From the NCBI RefSeq assembly GCF_003261055.1, contig NZ_CP030073.1:5208001-5272000 (forward strand): a DNA stretch of 64,000 bases. Reading direction: 5' to 3'. A program made the position numbers and the translations under genes. Every line of letters begins with the position of its first letter. The stretch's first letter is position 1. The stretch is from Streptomyces cadmiisoli. GTDB taxonomy: Bacteria > Actinomycetota > Actinomycetes > Streptomycetales > Streptomycetaceae. The notes under the pieces were generated by a model. The model worked only from the letters and a program-made list of their open reading frames with translations. It did no database searches and was not told the origin of the DNA. This document shows positions 58,673 through 64,000 of the stretch, piece after piece.

Positions 58673-59197
58673 TCAGCTGTCGGCGGCGGGGTCGACGATG
58701 CGGACGCCGAAGTGGGCGCTGAGGGCGGTGCAGGCGCGGCACGGGGTGGCGAAGCTGCCGTGCAGGGGGTCGCCGTCCTCGCGGATGCGGCGTGCGGTGA
58801 GTTTGCCGTGTTTGAGGGCTTTGCGGGCTTCGCCGTTGGTCATGGGTTTTCGGGCGGCGCGTTTGCTGCGGGCGGCGTCGGCGGTGGTGATGTGCCGGGA
58901 GATGAGGATGGCTTCGGCGCAGCGGCCGGTGAAGCGGTCGCGCTGGGTGCTGTTGAGGGTGTCGAGGAAGTCCTGGACGAGGTGGTGCAGGGCGGGTGGC
59001 GCGTCGCCGCGGGCGGCGGTGCCGGTGAGGGTGGCGCCGCGGACGGAGAGGGCGGCGGCGACGGTGGGGAGTATGCCGTCGCGGCGGTGGCGGAGGGTGG
59101 GCGTGTGGTGGTCGTCGGTGGCGCTCCAGCCGACGCGGGGGTCGCCGGATGTACCGGTGTGCGGCCCCGTTTGCGGCCCTGTCTGCGTCGCGTTCAT
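58673..59197 (-). CDS. YwqJ-related deaminase-fold protein
   Basis: A 174-residue protein with the zinc-deaminase signature of the YwqJ family: the C-A-E motif in GRCAEAILIS (93-95) and the PCxxC motif in TPCRACTALSAHFGV (153-156), with an intact Glu proton shuttle. The family is best known as C-terminal toxin tips that deaminate nucleic acids or nucleotides. Here it is free-standing, with a short disordered N-terminus (GPQTGPHTGTSGD) and no signal or trafficking domain. ATG at 59197 is chosen; 59221 is an alternative. Next gene downstream is SUKH-3. Confidence 0.8.
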   Translation of the reverse strand: MNATQTGPQTGPHTGTSGDPRVGWSATDDHHTPTLRHRRDGILPTVAAALSVRGATLTGTAARGDAPPALHHLVQDFLDTLNSTQRDRFTGRCAEAILISRHITTADAARSKRAARKPMTNGEARKALKHGKLTARRIREDGDPLHGSFATPCRACTALSAHFGVRIVDPAADS

Positions 59198-59509
59198 GAT
59201 CGTCTTTCCCCTCCCTTGCATCCCCCCGGCGGACACAGAGTGCCAAATGCCGTGGCTGGTGCGGAAGCTGGGGCGCCGCGACACGCCCGGGTTTGGGCAG
59301 GCTGTCACGATGGGGTGACGGCTGGTCACGGTGGGCGGAGGCCGGGTTTCCGCGGCTGTGACCGGCGCCGGTGACCGGTTTCGCCGTACCGCATAGGCTG
59401 TCGGCACCGCGATGCGTGCGGTCAACGCGTTGGAGACAGTCGATACGGGGCGTAGTGGGCCGAAGGGTTCGCTGCGGGCCGTACCAGAGTGCCGCAGGGG
59501 GCAACCGCC
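59198..59509. promoter_or_regulatory. divergent promoter region of the deaminase/SUKH locus
   Basis: The 312-base gap has no supported gene. ACCGGCGCCGGT (59361-59372) is a perfect palindrome; GTGACC (59371-59376) and TAGGCT (59394-59399) form a 17-base-spaced promoter pointing to the WHH-SUKH gene. GTCAC/GTGAC motifs recur at about 59307, 59317, 59328 and 59371. Confidence 0.5.
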
Positions 59510-60553
59510 ATGACGACAGGTCGGCTCGGGCTGGGGGCGCCTCCCGGCCGCCAGGCCGGGGGACAAGCCGTGCCGCCGAACGCGGCCTACGCCGGGCAGG
59601 TCGTGCATTTCCCGGATCCGGTCCGGGCGACCCGTCATCCGAGAGGGGTGCGGGTGGACGAGTACGGCTACCCCGACTTCTCGCCCTACGCGCGTGCCGC
59701 CGCGGAGATCGCGGAGCCGCCGGAGGGTTTCGGTGTGGACGAGTTGCGGTTGACGGACTACGTGTCGGCGAACGCGGCGCTGGCGGCGACCGGTCATGAG
59801 TTGTGGGACACGGTGCCGTCGGTGGCGACGCCGCACGGCTGGACGTGGCATCACGTGGTGGGTACGCGCCGGCTGGAGCTGGTGCCGGTCGAGGTGAAGG
59901 CGCTGCTGCGGCATCACGGCGGTATCGCGACGTCGGCGGTGGACCAGGGCAAGCGGGGTACGCGGCCGTTGCAGGAGACGCGGCCGGCGCACATAGGGCT
60001 GCCGAAGTCGGGTGTGGCGGTGAGCGAGTCGCAGGTGCTGGGGGTCGAGGAGGACCTGGGGTACCGGCTGCCGGGGGCCTATCGGTCGTTCCTGAAGGCG
60101 GCGGGCGGGTGCGCGCCGGTGGGTACCGCGCTGGACGCGGAGTTGGGGCTGCTGATCGATCAGCCGTTCTTCACGGTGCGCGACGAGGCGGCGGTCAACG
60201 ACCTCGTGTACGTGAACAAGTGTCTGCGCGACCATCTGACCAAGGACTATCTGGGTGTCGGGTTCGTGCAGGGTGGTCTGCTGGCCGTGAAGGCCAAGGG
60301 TGAGCGGATCGGTTCGGTGTGGTTCTTGGCGTACGACGACGCGCGTGACGTGGATCCCTCGATGCCGCCGGCGGAGCGTGTGGAGCGTCTGCTGCTGCCG
60401 TGCGGTGAGGACTTCGATGTGTTCCTGTCGCGACTCGCGGGGTCTCCGCCGGAGTTGGAGACCGTGGCGGGTCTGATGGTGGACGGTGGGTTCGCGCACG
60501 CGGTCGATGTGTCCTCGTCTGCTTCCGCTTCCGTCCCGTCCGTGGGGGAGTGA
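59510..60553 (+). CDS. WHH-type nuclease domain fused to SMI1/KNR4 (SUKH) domain
   Basis: A 347-residue protein. Residues about 50-150 look like a WHH nuclease of the HNH/EndoVII superfamily: YGYPDFSPYA, then DYVSANAALAATG, then HGWTWHHVVGTRRLELVPVEVKALLRHHGG, with W113-H114-H115 intact and the LVP strand of the fold. Residues about 175-330 are a SMI1/KNR4 SUKH domain (VLGVEEDLGYRLPGAYRSFLKAAGGCAPVG; VGFVQGGLLAVKAKGERIGSVWF). Toxin nuclease and immunity domain in one chain is unusual. No signal peptide. AGGGGG lies 8 bases before the ATG. The next gene starts 7 bases after the stop. Confidence 0.75.
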   Translation: MTTGRLGLGAPPGRQAGGQAVPPNAAYAGQVVHFPDPVRATRHPRGVRVDEYGYPDFSPYARAAAEIAEPPEGFGVDELRLTDYVSANAALAATGHELWDTVPSVATPHGWTWHHVVGTRRLELVPVEVKALLRHHGGIATSAVDQGKRGTRPLQETRPAHIGLPKSGVAVSESQVLGVEEDLGYRLPGAYRSFLKAAGGCAPVGTALDAELGLLIDQPFFTVRDEAAVNDLVYVNKCLRDHLTKDYLGVGFVQGGLLAVKAKGERIGSVWFLAYDDARDVDPSMPPAERVERLLLPCGEDFDVFLSRLAGSPPELETVAGLMVDGGFAHAVDVSSSASASVPSVGE

Positions 60554-60560
60554 GCTGACG

Positions 60561-63200
60561 ATGGTGACGTTCGCGCAGGCGCAGGAGCGCGCGGAAGAGT
60601 GGATCAACGGGGACGTGCCGTCGTACCAGCATCGTGAGGTGCGGGTGCGGGAGTTCGACCTGGGGTTCGTGGTGTGGGCCGAGGACCGTGCGGACGGGCC
60701 GCGTTCGGACGGGGGCGCGCAGCGGCTGGTGATCGCGCGGGACAGCGGTGAGGCCACGTTGTGGCCGTCGCTGCCGGTGGGTGAGGTGATCCGCCGGTAC
60801 GAGGAGGAGTACGGCGGGCACGGGGAGGCTGCCGCGGACGCGGCGCCGGCCGCTCCGGCGCGGGTCGATCTGAACCAGACGTCGTTCCTTTTGACTCCGC
60901 CGGAGTGGTTGCAGGAGGCGGCGGACCGGCTGGGCATCCCGGACCGGCGGACGCCGGACGAGACCGGTGCCGGTGCGGGTGGCGCCGCGGCTCCCGGTGG
61001 CGCGGGCGGGCCCGGTACGGCCGTACCCGGCGGGCCCGGTACGGCCGGAGGTGCCACGGCGTGGCCCGCCGCGGCGTCCGATGGCGGTGCGGGGGACGCG
61101 TCCGGTGCGCCGGTCGCGCCCGCGGGGGCGACTCCGTGGGCCGGTACGGACACCAACGCGGACGTCGGTGAGGACCGTTCCGTGCCGTTGCCGGTGACGG
61201 TGTTCGCGCCGTCGCTGAGCGAGTCGGACGACGAGACGCCGCCGGAGGCGAGGACGGCGATGATGTCCGGCGGCAGCCAGCTGCCGCCGACGGCGGTCTC
61301 GCCGGTGCTCGACGGCACCCGGGGTGCGGGTGCCGTGCCCGGGGGTGCTCCGCAGGGCGGTACGCCCGCGCCGGGCACGTCGGCCGCGCAGACGTACGGG
61401 TACCCGCAGGGTCCGGGGCCGGCCACGCCGCCTGCGCGGGTGCCGGGTCCCGCCACGCCGCCGCCCGGGCCGGGCACGCCCCCGCCCGGAAGTCAGGGGT
61501 ACGCGGGTGCGCAGGCGCCGGCCGCTGCGGGCGGGTCCGCCGGGCAGCCGGTCGCGTCGCACGCCGGGGACATCGCCGACGCCGCGACGAGCAAGGCGGC
61601 GCCTCCGCCGCGCCGGGGCCGGGGCGCGACGCCGCCTCCTCCGCCGGGCGCGCCGGGGACTCCGGGTGCGCGGCCCGGGAGCACACCACCGCCGCCGAGC
61701 GCACCGGGTGCGCCGGCGGGCGGCTACGTACCGACGCAGCTCGTGTCGGCGCTCGGGCCCGACGGCCCCCAGGTGCCGGGCGGTCCGGGTGCGCCGCAGA
61801 CGCCGGGTGCCCCGAATCCGCCGGGGGCTCCGCAGCCGCCCGGCGCTCCGGGCGGTACGCCGCCCGGCGGTGTCCACCACGCCGCCACGATGCTGGCCGA
61901 CCCGTCGCAGGGCGGGGGCGTGCCCAGGACACCGGGTGCCCCGGGTGCGCCCGGTGCCCCGCAGCCGCCCGGTGCGCCGGCGGCTCAGGGTTCGTCCGGT
62001 GGTGCGGGAGGTGCCGTGCACCATGCGGAGACCGTTTTGTCGGCGCCCTCGTTGGGCGGCCCCGGTGTGCCCCCGCCGCCGCAGGCTCCGGGCGTGCCCG
62101 GGGCTCCGGGTGCGGCCGGGATGCCTCCGGCCGCCCCGCAGCCGATGCCGCCGGGCGCGGTTCCGCCGGGTGCGCACGTGCCCGGCCGGCAGCCGCCGGC
62201 GTACGGCTACCCGCAGCAGGGCGGGCAGCCGACGGTGGGCCCCGGTTATCAGGCCGTGCTGCGCTACCGGGCGCAGGACGGGTCGGAGCAGCAGCTGATC
62301 CGGCGTTCGGCGCCGGGTACGCCGCACCCCGAGTGGCAGATCTTCCACGAGCTGCGGGCGATGAACGTGCCGCCGGATCAGGTGCTGGAGCTGCACACGG
62401 AGTTGGAGTCGTGCGAGCTGCCGGGCGCGTACTGCGCGCGGATGATCCGGGAGCAGTGGCCGCAGGCGCGGATCACGAGCATCGCGCCGTACGGGACGGA
62501 TCACGCGAGCCGGCAGCAGGGCATGGGGCAGTTGCTGGCGCATCAGGGTGAGCTGCATCAGGTGGCGGACGGTCCCGCGCGTCCGGCGCCGGTGCGTGCG
62601 CCGTTGCCGCCGGTGCAGGCGGCGCCGCCGATTCCGGCGGAGGGTGTGGCGCAGGAGCTGGCGGGCGCGTTCGGGCCGGGCGTGTTCCGGTTCGAGCAGG
62701 CGGCGGTGTCCCGGCAGGGGGTGCCGCCGGTCGTGGCGCACACGCTGGTGGTGGCCGGGCTGCCGCTGGACATGGGGCCGTTCTTCTGGGCGCAGGCCCA
62801 GCCGGGGCGGCCGGTGCCGACGCTGGCGGAGCTGGCCGCCGAGCGCGGGGTGCAGCCGGGTGCGGACGCGGCCTCGTACCTCGTGATGGGCAGTGACTTC
62901 GGCAAGGCGATCTGTGTGCAGTACGGCACGGCGAACATCGTGGCCGTGCCGGTGGAGGGCGGGCCGGGCGGTGCGCCGGTGCCGCCGCAGTTCGTCAACA
63001 CCGGTCTGCCGGAGTTCGTGCGCTGTCTCGCGCTGCTCGGGCGGATGTGGCGGCTGCGGTTCGGGCTGAACCAGGAGCAGGCCGGTCGGTGGACGGTGGA
63101 CTTCCAGGCCCAGTTGGCGTCACTGGATCCGGCGGCGCTCGGTTCGCCGGAGAGCTGGTGGTCGGTGCTGCTGGAGCAGATGTGGGACGGACTGCTGTGA
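60561..63200 (+). CDS. Imm35-like / proline-rich / deaminase-like / SUKH-4 multidomain protein
   Basis: An 879-residue protein. Residues 1-90 (AQERAEEWINGD, VREFDLGFVVWAEDRA, ARDSGEATLWPS) resemble Imm35/YrhB immunity domains. About 100-560 is a Pro/Gly/Ala-rich linker with scattered short motifs. About 560-660 is deaminase-like: H589-P-E591 and C618-x6-C625 in HTELESCELPGAYCARMI, as in XOO_2897-type nucleic-acid deaminases. About 690-879 is SUKH-4 (FWAQAQPGRPVPTLAELAAERG, YLVMGSDFGKAICV, WWSVLLEQMWDGLL). ATG at 60561 with GGGGAG upstream in the preceding gene's end; probably translationally coupled. No secretion signal. Confidence 0.75.
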   Translation: MVTFAQAQERAEEWINGDVPSYQHREVRVREFDLGFVVWAEDRADGPRSDGGAQRLVIARDSGEATLWPSLPVGEVIRRYEEEYGGHGEAAADAAPAAPARVDLNQTSFLLTPPEWLQEAADRLGIPDRRTPDETGAGAGGAAAPGGAGGPGTAVPGGPGTAGGATAWPAAASDGGAGDASGAPVAPAGATPWAGTDTNADVGEDRSVPLPVTVFAPSLSESDDETPPEARTAMMSGGSQLPPTAVSPVLDGTRGAGAVPGGAPQGGTPAPGTSAAQTYGYPQGPGPATPPARVPGPATPPPGPGTPPPGSQGYAGAQAPAAAGGSAGQPVASHAGDIADAATSKAAPPPRRGRGATPPPPPGAPGTPGARPGSTPPPPSAPGAPAGGYVPTQLVSALGPDGPQVPGGPGAPQTPGAPNPPGAPQPPGAPGGTPPGGVHHAATMLADPSQGGGVPRTPGAPGAPGAPQPPGAPAAQGSSGGAGGAVHHAETVLSAPSLGGPGVPPPPQAPGVPGAPGAAGMPPAAPQPMPPGAVPPGAHVPGRQPPAYGYPQQGGQPTVGPGYQAVLRYRAQDGSEQQLIRRSAPGTPHPEWQIFHELRAMNVPPDQVLELHTELESCELPGAYCARMIREQWPQARITSIAPYGTDHASRQQGMGQLLAHQGELHQVADGPARPAPVRAPLPPVQAAPPIPAEGVAQELAGAFGPGVFRFEQAAVSRQGVPPVVAHTLVVAGLPLDMGPFFWAQAQPGRPVPTLAELAAERGVQPGADAASYLVMGSDFGKAICVQYGTANIVAVPVEGGPGGAPVPPQFVNTGLPEFVRCLALLGRMWRLRFGLNQEQAGRWTVDFQAQLASLDPAALGSPESWWSVLLEQMWDGLL
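60980..62220 (+). repeat. Pro/Gly/Ala-rich linker coding region
   Basis: About 410 codons of degenerate GAPGAPQPPGAP-type sequence join the Imm35-like domain to the deaminase-like domain. Within it the block VHHAATMLADPSQGG (near 61872) recurs as VHHAETVLSAPSLGG (near 62016) and PTQLVSALGP (near 61730) is related, so three short motifs are spaced about 140 bases apart. Confidence 0.75.
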
Positions 63201-63290
63201 TCCGCGGTTGACGGGACGCGGCGGTTCCCGTTGTCGGGCCGCTGTCAACTCCGCTGTCCGGGCGATGTGATTCCCGGCTGACGGGACGTG

Positions 63291-63334
63291 AGAAGGGGCC
63301 GGACCCGGTCGTGCGACCGGGTCCGGCCCCTTCT
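63291..63334 (+). terminator. very strong terminator closing the SUKH locus
   Basis: AGAAGGGGCCGGACCCGGTCG and its exact reverse complement (21 bp each) flank a 2-base loop (in practice the last pair opens to a 4-base loop). It is 90 bases after the stop and the most stable hairpin in the window. Confidence 0.9.
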
Positions 63335-63369
63335 GCGTGTCACCCATCGGCGGAGTGTCGCATTATGAA

Positions 63370-63405
63370 CACTTAAGCCTGATACCGCACTATGTGCGCT
63401 AAGTG
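63370..63405 (+). promoter_or_regulatory. nested inverted repeats before the coiled-coil gene
   Basis: CACTTA (63370-63375) and TAAGTG (63400-63405) flank GCAC-TAT-GTGC (63387-63397). The segment is A+T-rich for this genome and lies 24 bases before the ATG at 63429, so it probably overlaps a promoter and serves as an operator. Confidence 0.5.
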
Positions 63406-63428
63406 GATGTCGTTCGAGGGGTTCCGGT

Positions 63429-64000
63429 ATGAACAGCGCATCGGTGTCGCCGCATGGCTTCCTCCCCGTCCGGGGACGCGGCTACCGCCCCGAACAGGCC
63501 GACGCGTACACCGCCGCCCTCTTCGACGACCGTGACGCCGCCTGGGAGCGCGCCGCCCGCCTCACCGTGCTCGCCAGGGAGATGGCGGCGGAGGCGGAGC
63601 AGTGGCGCCGGACGGTCGAGGAACTGCCGCCGCAGACCTACGAGGCGCTCGGCGAGGGCGCGCGCCATCTGTTCGCGACGGTGCAGGAGGAAGCGGAGGC
63701 GGTCCGCGAGCGGGCCCGGAACGCGGCGCGGGAGTGCGCCGAGCAGGCCGAGGCGTACGCCGCCGGTCTGCGCGAGGCGGCGCGGGCACACGCCGACTCG
63801 CTGCGGACGGGTGCCGAGGAGTACGCCGGTGACCGGCTGCTCGCGGCGCGCGCGGTGGCGGACCAGGTCCGGATCGCCGCCCGCCGTGATGTGAAGGAGT
63901 GCCGGGCGGAGACGCTGGCGGTGCTGCGGGGGGCGCGGCAGCGTGCCGACGCGATGCTGGCCGAGCTGGACCGGGAGCACACCGGGCGGTGGACGGCGCT
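63429..64000 (+). CDS. DivIVA-like coiled-coil protein (5' part only)
   Basis: The frame is open from ATG 63429 to the window edge (190 codons visible). It begins with a short DivIVA-like element, FLPVRGRGYRPEQADAYTAALFDDRDAAWERAARL, where GYRxxQADAY is the membrane/pole-associated crossover motif. It continues as uninterrupted Ala/Glu/Arg coiled coil (EEAEAVRERARNAARECAEQ and on). Streptomyces proteins of this type, often labelled cellulose-binding proteins, are cytoskeletal scaffolds (Scy/FilP relatives). GAGGGG lies 7 bases before the ATG. The end of the gene is outside the window. Confidence 0.72.
   Translation, partial: MNSASVSPHGFLPVRGRGYRPEQADAYTAALFDDRDAAWERAARLTVLAREMAAEAEQWRRTVEELPPQTYEALGEGARHLFATVQEEAEAVRERARNAARECAEQAEAYAAGLREAARAHADSLRTGAEEYAGDRLLAARAVADQVRIAARRDVKECRAETLAVLRGARQRADAMLAELDREHTGRWTA

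Overview
The window reads as core chromosome of a Streptomyces. G+C is very high, codons end in G or C, GTG starts and 4-base ATGA/GTGA overlaps are frequent, and several genes are Streptomyces hallmarks (an SsgA-like sporulation protein, a tricorn protease, a Pmt/RpfB pair, tamR-tam, a galTEK operon). From memory, the gene order around ssgE, pmt, rpfB, gal, tam, ppc and glmU matches the S. coelicolor chromosome. I saw no insertion sequence, prophage, integrase or CRISPR array.

Layout. 1-4.9 kb: the end of an exonuclease III gene, a MerR regulator, and a divergent operon of flavin monooxygenase, alpha/beta hydrolase and short-chain dehydrogenase resembling mycobacterial mymA. 5-11.8 kb: a tricorn protease carrying a long Gly/Ala/Glu repeat insertion, then a TetR regulator and an MMPL exporter. 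11.9-18.3 kb: a YbaK-like deacylase with an EamA transporter, a DUF1876 protein, a Tat-exported protein, a class C beta-lactamase-fold hydrolase, and an ECF cobalt/nickel transporter (cbiMQO) under a possible Nur box. 18.4-32.2 kb: cell wall, surface and housekeeping genes: ssgE, two MecA_N-type penicillin-binding proteins, pmt, rsmI, a TatD-family DNase, rpfB, rsmA, ispE and an ABC-F ATPase. 32.4-36.1 kb: two paralogous membrane-anchored beta-propeller proteins with Pro/Gly/Gln-rich tails.

36.4-44.3 kb: galactose uptake and Leloir pathway genes (a sodium symporter divergent from galTEK), bracketed by two related NarL/LuxR-type regulators, one of which has lost its phospho-acceptor Asp. 44.5-55.6 kb: tamR-tam with an overlapping double palindrome, a desaturase-TetR operon, ppc, then glmU-prs-rplY-pth and tRNA-Gln. 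55.6-58.0 kb: an HTH/LAGLIDADG-like protein beside the tRNA and an orphan-looking histidine kinase.

58.0-63.2 kb is the most striking part. It holds a SUKH-3 protein, a free-standing YwqJ-type deaminase, a WHH nuclease fused to a SMI1/KNR4 (SUKH) domain, and an 879-residue protein with an Imm35-like domain, a proline-rich linker, a deaminase-like domain and a SUKH-4 domain. These are toxin and immunity modules of polymorphic toxin systems, here without secretion signals and partly fused toxin-to-immunity in one chain. A strong hairpin terminator closes the locus. The window ends inside a DivIVA-like coiled-coil protein.
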